Shown: positions 8,864 to 21,617, counted from the stretch's first letter. The stretch: 64,000 bases of DNA from Bog-257 sp963834135 (GCA_963834135.1 CAWIAN010000010.1:186001-250000), one strand, 5' to 3'. Made by a program: numbers and translations. The notes: a model not told the origin generated them from the sequence alone.

Positions 8864-8891
8864 TGATAGCGACTCCGTAAGCCAAAGTCAA
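8863..8891 (-). promoter_or_regulatory. sigma70-type promoter of groES-groEL
   Basis: On the minus strand TTGACT (8886-8891) and TATCAT (8863-8868) are separated by exactly 17 bases. CIRCE begins at the last base of the -10 box, so HrcA would block RNA polymerase. The boxes match the housekeeping consensus well. Confidence 0.8.
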
Positions 8892-9187
8892 GACATACAT
8901 GAGCGTAATTCACTCATATTCTTAATATCGTGTTAATTAGTCTTATTATCATCATTTTACACTAGGTCAAGCAGCGGTTCTCGGGCCGAGCGTCGCGAAT
9001 TGGAACGTGGATCGGCGCCCGTGCAAGCGTCGTTGCAAAAAGATATCCCGGGGCATGAATAGCAGCATCTATTGCGAACAGCTGGCAACGTTCCGCGGCA
9101 ATCACTCATTGTTCTGACGGCGGTGAACTTTATAGTTCCCATAACCCCGAGCTTCGCAGGATAATCGGGTTTAGTTCAGGTGCCATT
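8892..9187. other. AT-rich intergenic region before the M48 gene
   Basis: About 300 bases between the divergent groE promoter and the M48 protease gene. The part at 8900-8965 is unusually AT-rich (TAATTAGTCTTATTATC, TTTTACACT) and probably holds the promoter of the plus-strand gene. No gene seen. Confidence 0.4.
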
Positions 9188-10654
9188 GTGCCAGTCGACC
9201 CTGGTGTTCGTGATTCTTCGTCGTCCACGCTCCCGTTGAAAGCGACACTGGGAGTGGTATTCGCAGCGCTTTGCTTAACGGGCGTCGGCTTCGCGCAGAC
9301 GCAGTCATCATCCTCTCCCGTTTCTGATCCCACGGCCGCAACGCAGACGCAGACTGCCACGCCCGAAAAGCCCGATCCCTCAGCCGCGCCCCTTGCGCCC
9401 ACACCGGTTGCGCCCAGTGGATCAATTCCCACGTCGGCACAGGTTGAAGCTGCAGGAGCCGCCGATCCCTCAGCCGCAGCCGACGCCAAGGACGCCAAGC
9501 CTGCTACGCCCTCTGCACCGAACGGAGTCGACGCCAACCAGCCGAACCTGGCTCCGAAATACAACGTGGCGATGATCGGACAGCGCAATGTGGGTAGCGG
9601 CCTGGACTTCTACTCGCTTGAGCGCGAGATGGCGCTGGGCAGAGAGCTTTCGCAACAGGTCGAGTCGAGCGCCAAGCTGGTCACCGATCCCATCATCACC
9701 GAGTACGTCAATCGTATCGGCCAGAACCTGGTGCGCAACTCCGACGCGCGTGTGCCGTTCACCATCAAGGTTCTCGACAATGACGAAGTGAACGCCTTCG
9801 CGCTTCCCGGTGGATTTTTCTACGTCGACAGCGGACTGATTCTAGCCGCCGACAACGAGGCTGAACTTGCCGGCGTGATGGCGCACGAGATCGCGCACGT
9901 CGCCGCTCGCCACGCCACCAAGAATATGACGCGGGCGCAGATCTGGAACTTCGCTTCCGTGCCGCTCATCTTTGTCGGCGGACCGGTGGCCTACGCCGTC
10001 GCTGAGGCCGCGGGACTTCTGGTACCGCTGGGTTTTCTGAAATTTTCTCGCGATGCTGAGCGCGAAGCCGACCTGCTCGGTCTGCAATACGATTACGCCT
10101 CAGGCTATGATCCGGAAGCTTTCGTGGAGTTCTTCGAGAAGCTCAACGTCGAGAAGAAGAAACCAAACATGGTGGCCAAGGCGTTCGCGACGCACCCGAT
10201 GAATGTCGATCGCATCGAAGCCGCACAGGACGAGATCCGCAAATATCTGCCGGACCGTCCCGAGTACGTCGTCGACACCAGCGAGTTCGAGAGCGTGAAG
10301 GCGCGGCTGGAGATGTTAGAGAATTCGCGCCATCTGGGCGGCGTTAAGCCTACACCGGGCCGGCCCGTTCTCTTGAAGCGCACCAGTTCTTCCAGCGGCT
10401 CCGACGACGGCTCGCAAAGCCCCGCCGACAATGGGCGTCCGACGCTGAAAAGAGCGCCATCGTCGACTACTACCTCGCCCACGGGCGCTGACTCCACTAC
10501 GAACACCGCGGGAGCGAGTTCGACGACGGCCCCTCAAGCGGATTCAACGACCACCAATAACGGCTCGACGGATGCCGCGCAAGCCTCGGGTACGCCAAAC
10601 AGTCCTGACGATCGGCCGGTGTTGAAGCGAAATCCGTCCTCAACTTCGGATTAA
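9188..10654 (+). CDS. M48 family zinc metallopeptidase, exported
   Basis: A 488-residue protein with a GTG start. A hydrophobic stretch (residues 20-37, ending VGFAQ) serves as signal peptide. An Ala/Pro/Thr-rich linker runs to about residue 120. The M48 domain follows, with HEIAH at 233-237 and the third zinc ligand in READ near 293; DSGLILAADNEAELAGV is typical of BepA/LoiP-type proteases. These degrade misfolded outer-membrane proteins in the periplasm. The last ~115 residues (from about 373) are low-complexity Ser/Thr with two RPVLKR motifs and no known fold. A 44-residue membrane peptide gene follows after 15 bases. Confidence 0.88.
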   Translation: MPVDPGVRDSSSSTLPLKATLGVVFAALCLTGVGFAQTQSSSSPVSDPTAATQTQTATPEKPDPSAAPLAPTPVAPSGSIPTSAQVEAAGAADPSAAADAKDAKPATPSAPNGVDANQPNLAPKYNVAMIGQRNVGSGLDFYSLEREMALGRELSQQVESSAKLVTDPIITEYVNRIGQNLVRNSDARVPFTIKVLDNDEVNAFALPGGFFYVDSGLILAADNEAELAGVMAHEIAHVAARHATKNMTRAQIWNFASVPLIFVGGPVAYAVAEAAGLLVPLGFLKFSRDAEREADLLGLQYDYASGYDPEAFVEFFEKLNVEKKKPNMVAKAFATHPMNVDRIEAAQDEIRKYLPDRPEYVVDTSEFESVKARLEMLENSRHLGGVKPTPGRPVLLKRTSSSSGSDDGSQSPADNGRPTLKRAPSSTTTSPTGADSTTNTAGASSTTAPQADSTTTNNGSTDAAQASGTPNSPDDRPVLKRNPSSTSD

Positions 10655-10669
10655 GAGAGGGAAGTAGCC

Positions 10670-10804
10670 ATGAATGTTCTCCCGCTACTGGCAAGCGCCG
10701 TAAACCTTGGCATGGGACTGGTGATCGCAGCAATCGCCATTGGCTTAACCGTACGAATCGCTGCCTTGGCCCATGGGGCGAAGCGCATCTTCCCGCACCG
10801 CTAA
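10670..10804 (+). CDS. small single-pass membrane peptide (44 aa)
   Basis: A short frame starting ATG at 10670 after a GAGGGA ribosome-binding site 7 bases away. It encodes 44 residues: MNVLPLLASAVNLGMGLVIA, then AIAIGLTVRIAAL and a basic tail (HGAKRIFPHR). One membrane segment with a positive C-terminus. It lies 15 bases after the M48 protease gene and could be co-transcribed. I recognise no family. The good ribosome-binding site and clean membrane topology support expression. Confidence 0.5.
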   Translation: MNVLPLLASAVNLGMGLVIAAIAIGLTVRIAALAHGAKRIFPHR

Positions 10805-10828
10805 ATTTTGGAAGGCCAAGGCTTCAAA

Positions 10829-10942
10829 GGTTGCAGAGAAACTCCAGCAACATGAGCGTTGTGTCAGGGCACGGCCTCAGCCGTGCCGATAAGCTCTCTA
10901 TCTTGATCTTGACTTCAGCGAGGGGAAACTCAGTCCGACGAG
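10829..10942 (-). repeat. family B dispersed repeat (~115 bp)
   Basis: Read on the minus strand: CTCGTCGGACTGAG..., then a palindrome GGCACGGCTGAGGCCGTGCC, CTGACACAACGCTC and GAGTTTCTCTGCAA. Sister copies lie at 21679-21800, 54538-54644 and 61295-61404. It fills most of the gap between the 44-aa gene and the next gene. Confidence 0.8.
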
Positions 10943-11116
10943 CCGTGCTGATCCGAATTTTTTCTGTAACGAATCGGACGCACCTGCCGTCCGATACCAG
11001 CGTGAACAGAACAGCAGGTTCTTCGACTTGGACTGAGTCCTCACTTAGGATGACACCTCTCTTAGGGGTCCAGGCATAGGCCTTGGCGTTGCGGCCTGTC
11101 GCGTTCCTTGCCTACA

Positions 11117-11620
11117 ATGTCGCCTATGAGATCCTCCCGCCCGTTGCTCATAATTCTTGCTGTTGCTGTGTTCTCGACCAGCCTGTTCGCCCGAAATCAA
11201 AAAGACGAATCGCGAATGTCGTCGACCAGCTTTGTCATCCTGAAGGACGACAGCGGCAAGCCGGTGCGCAATGCTGCTGTCGTGCTGCATCCTGTAGGGA
11301 AAAATGAAAAGCAGGGCAAGAGCGGCTTCGAGCTGAAGACCGACGCCGACGGCAAAACGCACTTCGACGGTATTCCGTTTGGCCTGCTGCGAGTGCAGGT
11401 GATCGCACACGGCTTCCAGACCTTTGGCAACGACTACCAGATCAGCCAGCCGAACCAGGAAATCACCATCCGCCTAAGACGGCCACAAGGACAATATTCG
11501 ATTTACGAGCAACACGATGGCAACGGTACGACAGGCGCAGCGCCCAGCAACTCCGGCACGACGACCAGTACGCCACCCAGCGGTTCTGGTTCATCGAGCA
11601 GCACGCCTCCGGACAAGTAA
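11117..11620 (+). CDS. exported protein with carboxypeptidase-regulatory-like domain
   Basis: A 167-residue protein from ATG 11117 (a second ATG at 11126 is equally possible). The signal peptide is RSSRPLLIILAVAVFSTSLF. The middle matches a CarboxypepD_reg/transthyretin-like beta-sandwich: SFVILKDDSGKPVRNAAVVL, TDADGKTHFDGIPFG, LLRVQVIAHGFQTF. The C-terminal ~40 residues are a Ser/Thr/Gly/Pro tail. Such small domains usually sit on secreted or TonB-type proteins; here the domain stands alone. No enzymatic residues are visible and its role is unknown. Confidence 0.65.
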   Translation: MSPMRSSRPLLIILAVAVFSTSLFARNQKDESRMSSTSFVILKDDSGKPVRNAAVVLHPVGKNEKQGKSGFELKTDADGKTHFDGIPFGLLRVQVIAHGFQTFGNDYQISQPNQEITIRLRRPQGQYSIYEQHDGNGTTGAAPSNSGTTTSTPPSGSGSSSSTPPDK

Positions 11621-11622
11621 GC

Positions 11623-11652
11623 GGTCAGCTATCGGTTGTCAGCTGTCGGTTC
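11623..11652. repeat. GTTGTC-type heptad repeat
   Basis: GGTCAGCTATCGGTTGTCAG and following bases, directly after a stop codon. Related to the blocks at 8216, 8325 and 39184. Confidence 0.4.
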
Positions 11653-11858
11653 AAGCAATTGCGTCATGCGTCGACGTGTCGAATGAAGTGGCCTGAACCA
11701 AGCTGCGAAGTGGCGGGAAGAATTGAGTTCGGGGCGTAAGCTCCGGGTTGAGTGTCCTCTAGGGGCCGAGTCCCATAAGGACGACATGGCTTTATCTCCT
11801 GCGCGCAACCTCTCTTAACCGCAAGACGCGTTAGCACAATTGAAAGGCAGAAAATCCT

Positions 11859-12260
11859 TTGATCGAAGCCCACGCCCTTTGGACCGACCGCGACCGCTTC
11901 CTTGCCGAGGCCGCCAGCGGCCACGCCATCATCGTCGATGCCGGCAGCGACAAGACCGCCAACAGCCCGGTCGAACTGCTGCTGATAGCCCTGTGCGCCT
12001 GCACCGGCAGCGACGTGGTCAGCATCCTGCGCAAAAAGCGCGAACCCTTTACCAGCGTCGACGTCCGGGCCGTGGCCGAGCGCTCCGAAGAGTTTCCTAA
12101 AGTCTTCACATCGATAAAGGTGGTCTACCGCATCTCCGGCAAGGTGGCCCACACGTCCGTGGAACATGCTGTGAGCCTGTCGGAGACGAAGTACTGCTCG
12201 GTCTCGGCAATGCTGGAGAAGACCGCGAAGATCGAATCCGTGATTGAGTACGTGGAGTGA
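11859..12260 (+). CDS. OsmC family peroxide-resistance-type protein
   Basis: A 133-residue OsmC/Ohr-like protein. The TTG at 11859 is the only usable start, since an in-frame stop lies 16 bases upstream. The two family cysteines are present, in LLIALCACTGSD and KYCSVSAML. These form the redox pair that reduces organic hydroperoxides, although the exact subfamily (OsmC or YhfA-like) cannot be decided. SPVELLLIALCAC is a hallmark. It is cytoplasmic and stands alone between unrelated genes. Confidence 0.88.
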   Translation: MIEAHALWTDRDRFLAEAASGHAIIVDAGSDKTANSPVELLLIALCACTGSDVVSILRKKREPFTSVDVRAVAERSEEFPKVFTSIKVVYRISGKVAHTSVEHAVSLSETKYCSVSAMLEKTAKIESVIEYVE

Positions 12261-12486
12261 GGAAAGAAGCCGTTACGCTGGGGCTTATCTCTACTACAAG
12301 GGTCCGCGCTACATGTCTTGCTCGTGTCAGGGTAATAACAGTCATCCTACTTAACGCCTGCTTCTCATTGCTTTCAAGGTTTGGGGCGGAAAGCGAAGCT
12401 GAGCAGCACATCGTTCGTGGGCCGATCCGACACGCCATGAAGTAAAGCGGCCGCCCAGCCTCGCGGTATAATCCATAGGTTTGCCT

Positions 12487-13674
12487 ATGACTACCACTGA
12501 CACACAACTGCATCTGGCCAAGCGGATGTCGCGCCTGGGAACTGAAACTGCCTTCGAAGTGCTAGTGCGCGCTCGCGCATTGGAGCGGCAGGGACGAAGC
12601 ATCATTCACCTCGAGATCGGCGAGCCCGACATGGATACTCCGCTTAATGTCGTGGAGGCCGGTGTCAACGCGTTGCGTGAGGGCTTTACGCACTATGGCC
12701 CCTCGGCGGGACTGCCCGATCTGCGCGAGGCGATCGCCAAGGACGTTGCCAAATCTCGCGGCATCGACGTACACGCCGACGAGGTCGTCGTAGTCCCCGG
12801 CGGAAAGCCCATCATCTTCTTCACCATCACCGCGCTGGTGGACGAGGGCGATGAGGTCATCTATCCCAACCCCGGCTTCCCGATTTACGAATCGATGATC
12901 AACTTCGTCGGCGGCAAAGCGGTGCCGATCCATCTGCGCGAGGATCGCGACTTCCGTCTCGACGTCAACGAGCTGAAAGACCTGATCACCGACCGCACCA
13001 AGCTGATCATCATCAATTCGCCGCAGAATCCCACCGGCGGCATCCTCACCAAGCAGGACATTCAGGACATCGCCGCGGCCATTGGCGATCGCGACATCAT
13101 GATCCTGAGCGATGAGATTTACAGCCGCCTGTTGTTTGAAGGCGAGCCCTTCAGCATCGCGTCGGTTCCGGGATTCAAAGAGCGCACCATCATCCTCGAC
13201 GGATTTTCGAAGACGTATTCCATGACCGGCTGGCGCCTGGGCTACGGTGTGATGCGGCCTGATCTGGCCACCCATATCGCGCGCCTCGCGACCAACTCGA
13301 CATCCTGCACAGCGACCTTCACGCAGATCGCGGGCATTGAAGCCGTAACCGGCGACCAGACCGAACCCGAGCGCATGCGTCAGGAATTTCTGAAGCGACG
13401 CGATGTCTTCGTGGATGGGTTGAACAAGATCAAGGGCTTCTCTTGCCGGCTGCCTATGGGCGCGTTCTACACCTTCCCGAATATCAAGAAGACCGGCTGG
13501 CCGTCGAAGAAACTTGCAGATGCGCTGCTCGACGAAGCAGGAGTGGCGGCACTCTCAGGCACGGCGTTCGGATCGTTCGGTGAAGGCTACCTGCGCTTCA
13601 GTATCGCCAACTCAATTGAGCATTTGCAGGAAGCGCTGAAGCGCGTTGACGAATGGACGAAGAAGAATCTGTAG
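12487..13674 (+). CDS. PLP-dependent class I/II aminotransferase
   Basis: A 395-residue fold-type I aminotransferase. The ATG at 12487 is preferred over a TTG two codons earlier. Features: substrate loop LEIGEPDMDTP, NPGFPIYES, INSPQNPTGG (PLP-binding Asn), LSDEIYS (Asp and Tyr binding PLP) and the Schiff-base lysine in GFSKTYSMTGWRLGY. The GEPD motif and length resemble aspartate/aromatic or alanine aminotransferases of the I-gamma group. Substrate cannot be fixed. It stands alone, with repeats on its 3' side. Confidence 0.92.
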   Translation: MTTTDTQLHLAKRMSRLGTETAFEVLVRARALERQGRSIIHLEIGEPDMDTPLNVVEAGVNALREGFTHYGPSAGLPDLREAIAKDVAKSRGIDVHADEVVVVPGGKPIIFFTITALVDEGDEVIYPNPGFPIYESMINFVGGKAVPIHLREDRDFRLDVNELKDLITDRTKLIIINSPQNPTGGILTKQDIQDIAAAIGDRDIMILSDEIYSRLLFEGEPFSIASVPGFKERTIILDGFSKTYSMTGWRLGYGVMRPDLATHIARLATNSTSCTATFTQIAGIEAVTGDQTEPERMRQEFLKRRDVFVDGLNKIKGFSCRLPMGAFYTFPNIKKTGWPSKKLADALLDEAGVAALSGTAFGSFGEGYLRFSIANSIEHLQEALKRVDEWTKKNL

Positions 13675-13685
13675 CAGCGATCTTC

Positions 13686-13724
13686 CAGCCCGCCCTAGCC
13701 AAAAGCGGGCTAGAACGGGGCACC
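13686..13724. repeat. short palindromic element ending GGGGCACCC
   Basis: AGCCCGCCCTAGCCAAAAGC followed by GGGCTAGAACGGGGCACCC. It is the sister of 6443-6480 and lies directly after the aminotransferase, where it may also act as a terminator hairpin. Confidence 0.5.
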
Positions 13725-13769
13725 CACTTCACGACAGGTAGGAATCTTCCCGCCTCCGAGCTGTCGATC

Positions 13770-13905
13770 TGCACCATTCGGAGCTGAGCCCCAAGCGACA
13801 AGGGCCCCGTCCCGCCAGCGGGACGACTCATCTCAGCCCAGGACGAAGTCCTGGGCAAGCATTCCTTTAAAGGCCAAAGTCCCGGCAGGGACACAATGCC
13901 GTGGG
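13770..13905. repeat. multi-hairpin intergenic element
   Basis: Several short palindromes in a row: GTCCCGCCAGCGGGAC, CCCAGGACGAAGTCCTGGG, CCTTTAAAGG and GTCCCGGCAGGGAC. No coding frame. It lies between the aminotransferase gene and convergent purQ, next to a family A repeat. Confidence 0.55.
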
Positions 13906-13909
13906 TAGC

Positions 13910-13989
13910 GGTCCTTCGACTGCGCATCCGCCCGACTCGCAAAACCGGCGAGTCGGAAAAGGGAGGCGGACGCTCCGCTCAGGATGACA
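13910..13989. repeat. family A dispersed repeat
   Basis: Begins GGTCCTTCGACTGCGC and ends CGCTCAGGATGACACC, with an inner stem ACTCGC...GCGAGT. The ends are shared with copies at 21572, 33449, 33518, 39085, 44721 and 58600. Confidence 0.8.
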
Positions 13990-14075
13990 CCCTCACAAAA
14001 TAAACAATTGGAAATGGAGATAAGGTAAAGCGAGAGCTTTCGCTGACGGCTGATAGCCCACGGCCGACAGCCTTC

Positions 14076-14771
<696 letters not shown>

Positions 14772-14958
14772 AGGAACACCAGCAATTAGCAATTAGTAGT
14801 TAGCTAAGGCTCGCCGGCGAGGAAGCCCGCACGAAATGCGGACTACTTATGGATTTGAGCCCAGTTGCTAATTACTGATTACTAATCACTAGTTGCTGCT
14901 ATTTCGAGTGTAGCATGGGTTTTGGGCCATCCTTTTAGAGCGAGCATCTAAGTAGCTA

Positions 14959-15519
14959 ATGCAGTTTTCACGTCACATCAACATCACCGGCGGCGCGCTG
15001 AAGCAATGGTTCATCGCGCAGTGCTACAACTCGCTGGCGATTGGCGCGTTGTGGTGGGCTGGGCTGTGGTATCTGCATGTGCCGTTCGCGCCTTTCTGGG
15101 CTCTACTCGCCGCGGTTTTCCAGTTCATCCCGCACTTCGGACCGGTGCTGGCTTTCTTCGGCCCGGCCATCGCCGCCCTGTTTTCGGATGGCTTCGAGGG
15201 CGCGCTCTATGTGCTGATTCTCTACGGCGTCGTGATCGTCGTTGACGGCCTGCTGCTTCAGCCGCTGATCATGCGGCGCACGGCGCGCGTGCCCATCTGG
15301 GCGTCATTGATCGTGCCCATCCTGCTGAGTCTCGTCTTCGGATTCTGGGGACTGTTGCTGGCCGCCCCGCTGCTCGCCGTGCTCTTTGCTTATCGCGCTC
15401 ACAACCAATCGCGATCGCAACCGCAAATCGGCCGCCAGACTCCGCCGGGCCAGGTCATCACCGGCGGTCAGCTGATCTCGCCCGGCGGATCGAGCGAAGT
15501 TCAGCAGGACGTGCGCTGA
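14959..15519 (+). CDS. AI-2E/PerM-type permease, short form lacking the N-terminal half
   Basis: A 186-residue membrane protein matching the C-terminal half of AI-2E family transporters: VFQFIPHFGPVLAFFGPAIA, VVDGLLLQPLIM, then a final long hydrophobic pair. Full members have ~350 residues and about eight membrane segments; about five are visible here. An in-frame TAG three bases upstream of the ATG excludes extension. No N-terminal family sequence is visible before it. The Gln/Pro/Gly-rich tail after residue 150 is probably cytoplasmic. It is either a natural short form or a 5'-truncated remnant. Confidence 0.65.
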   Translation: MQFSRHINITGGALKQWFIAQCYNSLAIGALWWAGLWYLHVPFAPFWALLAAVFQFIPHFGPVLAFFGPAIAALFSDGFEGALYVLILYGVVIVVDGLLLQPLIMRRTARVPIWASLIVPILLSLVFGFWGLLLAAPLLAVLFAYRAHNQSRSQPQIGRQTPPGQVITGGQLISPGGSSEVQQDVR

Positions 15520-15577
15520 GAGTTTCGCGCGAGTTCTGGTCCTCGTGGTTCACCCTGAAATCATAGACCGAACTGCA

Positions 15578-16546
15578 TCAGGCGACAGCGTGGGCGGCAT
15601 TGCTCTGGTGGGGCAGGGCTGCCGGCTTGAGTTGCCCAGTGAAGACAATCCAGGCACTCAGCGCGCCCAGCGGTATCCAGGCGAGCATTCCGAGGTCTGA
15701 GACAAGCAGCATACTTGCGCCGCCGCTGAACAACAGGAAAGTCATGTTTCCTGCCACAGCATTCGTTGCAGCGTGCGCCAGACTGGTGGACCAGATGCTG
15801 CCGGTCTTCAGACGCAACCATCCAAAGATGATCGACAGCAGCACGCAACTGACGGCGAAGACCGGCAGGCCGGAATAGGGATAGTCGGGAAACGCGTATC
15901 CCCGAACCAGCACGGGCAAGTGCCATGCAGCCCAGATCAAGCCCGTCACCACTGCGCCTAGCACAGGTTGGTTCGGAAACAACCGAAGTTGCAGATAGCT
16001 GCGCCAGCCAAATTCCTCGCCGAATGAGACCGGCGCGACGAAAATCGCCAAAATCGGCAGCGGAAGGAGCAGGCCCCATACGTTAAGCGCGTGACGAGGC
16101 GTTACCCCCGGCGGCAGCAGCGACTTTAGTCCTCGTACCAGCGAGAAGTCAGCCTTGCCGATTCCGAGCATTGGCGCCGCGACGACGATGAAGCCAACTA
16201 CGACCAGGGGCAAGATCCATCCCACAACGTAGTACTTCCATTTCGACAGGTTTAGCCGCAACCCGGCGTCGGCGAAGCCCTCGCGTGTGACCCACTTGCG
16301 AACTACAAAAGCGGCGAAGGCCGGCGCAAACGCGCTGGGGAAAGAAGCAAGCTGAAAGGTTGGGGAATGAACGGAGATCCCCATGCGGATAACGATCTCC
16401 CAGGGAATCCAAGCCAATGCAAACGCCATCAATAGAAAGGCGAGAATGCCTTTTGTTTTCTGGTTCAAGATCGCCCCCAAGGCCGAATCGGGTTCTTCAA
16501 TCGATGTCCCGTTCTGCACTGTATACTGTACACAAACACTATACAC
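15578..16546 (-). CDS. CPBP-family intramembrane glutamic protease (CAAX/Abi type)
   Basis: Up to 322 residues with about eight membrane segments. The active-site motifs are present: FGEEFGWRSYL (EExxxR), WAAWHLP (the second motif His) and SLAHAATNA. Such proteins are Rce1-like membrane proteases, sometimes linked to bacteriocin immunity; the substrate is unknown. The start is uncertain. The frame opens with GTG at 16546 inside an inverted repeat that looks like an operator and has no ribosome-binding site. A TTG at 16468, after a G-rich stretch and just before the first membrane segment, is an alternative. Confidence 0.82.
   Translation of the reverse strand: MYSVCVQYTVQNGTSIEEPDSALGAILNQKTKGILAFLLMAFALAWIPWEIVIRMGISVHSPTFQLASFPSAFAPAFAAFVVRKWVTREGFADAGLRLNLSKWKYYVVGWILPLVVVGFIVVAAPMLGIGKADFSLVRGLKSLLPPGVTPRHALNVWGLLLPLPILAIFVAPVSFGEEFGWRSYLQLRLFPNQPVLGAVVTGLIWAAWHLPVLVRGYAFPDYPYSGLPVFAVSCVLLSIIFGWLRLKTGSIWSTSLAHAATNAVAGNMTFLLFSGGASMLLVSDLGMLAWIPLGALSAWIVFTGQLKPAALPHQSNAAHAVA
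16521..16544. promoter_or_regulatory. GTATAC-type inverted repeat upstream of the CPBP protease
   Basis: GTATACTGT-N6-ACACTATAC, 8 of 9 positions symmetric. Size and base content fit a GntR- or TetR-type operator. It overlaps the longest possible start of the CPBP gene, which argues for a start further in. No regulator gene is adjacent. Confidence 0.4.
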
Positions 16547-16780
16547 TATGCAATGCCGGTCAGGCGCAGCGAGCTGACTGGCGGTTTCGGAGGTGTCAGC
16601 CTAGTCATCCTGCGGAGGCAGCGGGAATAGGCATTGCATTCTGTGGCGAATCGTAGCAGCGAAAGCGATGTCTGCAACAAGAATCGCTGCGTCGAGCGGA
16701 AGGTAGTGTATTTCGTCCTTGTTTTCCACATTTTCCGCAGCCTACAGACGACGCTGCGAACGCTTAAAATAACAATAGCG

Positions 16781-20260
<3,480 letters not shown>

Positions 20261-20272
20261 TGTTCGGGCAGA

Positions 20273-20290
20273 GCAGACCTTCGGGTCTGC
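20273..20290 (+). terminator. UUCG-loop hairpin after dnaE
   Basis: GCAGACC-TTCG-GGTCTGC, 12 bases after the dnaE stop. A perfect stem with a stable C(UUCG)G-type loop but only a weak T-run (GTCTTAG), so termination is possible but not sure. Two more hairpins follow before accA (GAGATCTGCGATCTC near 20328, GCGACCCTGAAGGGTCGC near 20377). Confidence 0.45.
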
Positions 20291-20424
20291 GTCTTAGGAC
20301 ATATTTAGAGATTGGAGGCGCGTTCGAGATCTGCGATCTCAAGCCCACCTCCGAAACTGGCTTTGCGCTATGACGCGACCCTGAAGGGTCGCTCTACGAG
20401 ACAAATCGAAATTGCGCTGACCTG

Positions 20425-21510
20425 ATGACCGTGGCCGACGAACAGCAACTATCGCCCAAACAAACTGGTTTGCTGTCCGCGCTCGACTTCTGGATGTACG
20501 CGGCGGAGGCCATGTTCCACGCCGCCAACAGAGACAACGACCCTAATATGGAAGCTGCTTCAAAAGCAAAAGACGAGTTGGAAAAAATCGAGGCGCAGAT
20601 CGAACAGCTGCAGAGCGCTGCGGGTAACAACCAGGACGCCAAAAAACAGCTGCAGGTGCTGCACGATCGCGTGGACTCGCTGCGCCGGCAGATGTCGGGC
20701 GAGTTGACCCCGTGGGAGCGCACCGAACTGGCGCGTCATCCCAATCGCCCGTACCCGCTGGATTACATAGAGCGCATGTTTTCCGGCTTCAGCGAAATTC
20801 ATGGCGACCGCGCCTTTGGCGACGACGCGGCGATGATCTGCGGCATGGCGAATTTTCGCGGCAGGGAAGTGCTGGTGCTCGGAACGCAGAAGGGACGCGA
20901 CACCAAGCAGCGGCTCTATCGCAACTTCGGCCAGCCGAATCCCGAGGGCTATCGCAAGGCGCTCCGCGCGATGAAGTTTGCCGAGAAGTGGAAGCATCCG
21001 GTTATTTCGCTGGTGGATGTTGTCGGCGCGTATCCCGGCCTCGGCGCCGAAGAGCGCGGACAGGCCGAAGCCATTGCGCACAACCTTCGCGAGATGGCGC
21101 GGTTGGCAGTGCCGTTCATCGCCATCATCACCGGCGAAGGCGGCAGCGGCGGAGCGTTGGCCATCGCCGTCGCCGATCGCGTGCTGATGCTGGAGAACAG
21201 CATCTACTCGGTGATTTCGCCCGAGGGCTGCGCGTCGATCATGTGGCGCGACTCGTCGAAGAAAGATGTTGCTGCCGCCGCGCTGCGTATTACCGCGAAA
21301 GACAATCTGGAGATGGGCATCTGCGACGAGGTCATCACCGAACCCGCGGGCGGCGCACATCACGACCACGACGCGATGGCGAAGACGCTGGGCGACGTGC
21401 TCGATCGGCATTTGCTGGAGTTGGAGAAGCTGTCGAGCCAGGAGTTGCTCGACGCGCGCTACAGCAAATTCCGCAACATGGCGCAGTTCTTCGAAGTCGT
21501 TCCGGGATAG
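20425..21510 (+). CDS. accA: acetyl-CoA carboxylase carboxyltransferase subunit alpha
   Basis: A 361-residue AccA, about 40 longer than E. coli's because of an extra N-terminal segment (MTVADEQQLSPKQTGLLSAL and on). The coiled-coil (KDELEKIEAQIEQLQ) leads into the crotonase-like domain: RPYPLDYIERMFSGFSEIHG, GTQKGRDTKQ, FAEKWKHPVISLVDVVGAYP and GEGGSGGALAIAVADRVLML. With AccD it transfers carboxyl from biotin to acetyl-CoA, the first step of fatty-acid synthesis. accB, accC and accD are not in the window. Confidence 0.97.
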   Translation: MTVADEQQLSPKQTGLLSALDFWMYAAEAMFHAANRDNDPNMEAASKAKDELEKIEAQIEQLQSAAGNNQDAKKQLQVLHDRVDSLRRQMSGELTPWERTELARHPNRPYPLDYIERMFSGFSEIHGDRAFGDDAAMICGMANFRGREVLVLGTQKGRDTKQRLYRNFGQPNPEGYRKALRAMKFAEKWKHPVISLVDVVGAYPGLGAEERGQAEAIAHNLREMARLAVPFIAIITGEGGSGGALAIAVADRVLMLENSIYSVISPEGCASIMWRDSSKKDVAAAALRITAKDNLEMGICDEVITEPAGGAHHDHDAMAKTLGDVLDRHLLELEKLSSQELLDARYSKFRNMAQFFEVVPG

Positions 21511-21571
21511 TTGCCGGCCGTCAGCTATCAGCCGGATCCGTCTGGGCGGCGATTGATCCTACACATAGAGT

Positions 21572-21617
21572 TGTCATCCTGAGCGGAGGCGCGGTGTTGC
21601 GCCGGAGTCGAAGGACC
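21572..21617. repeat. family A dispersed repeat
   Basis: TGTCATCCTGAGCGGAGGCG, then GGTGTTGCGCC and GGAGTCGAAGGACC. Opposite orientation to the 13910 copy. Confidence 0.8.

Noticed and set aside
13675..14075. Direct and inverted repeats considered as a CRISPR array
   Set aside because: No regular spacer length, repeats are palindromes of different families, and there are no cas genes in the window.
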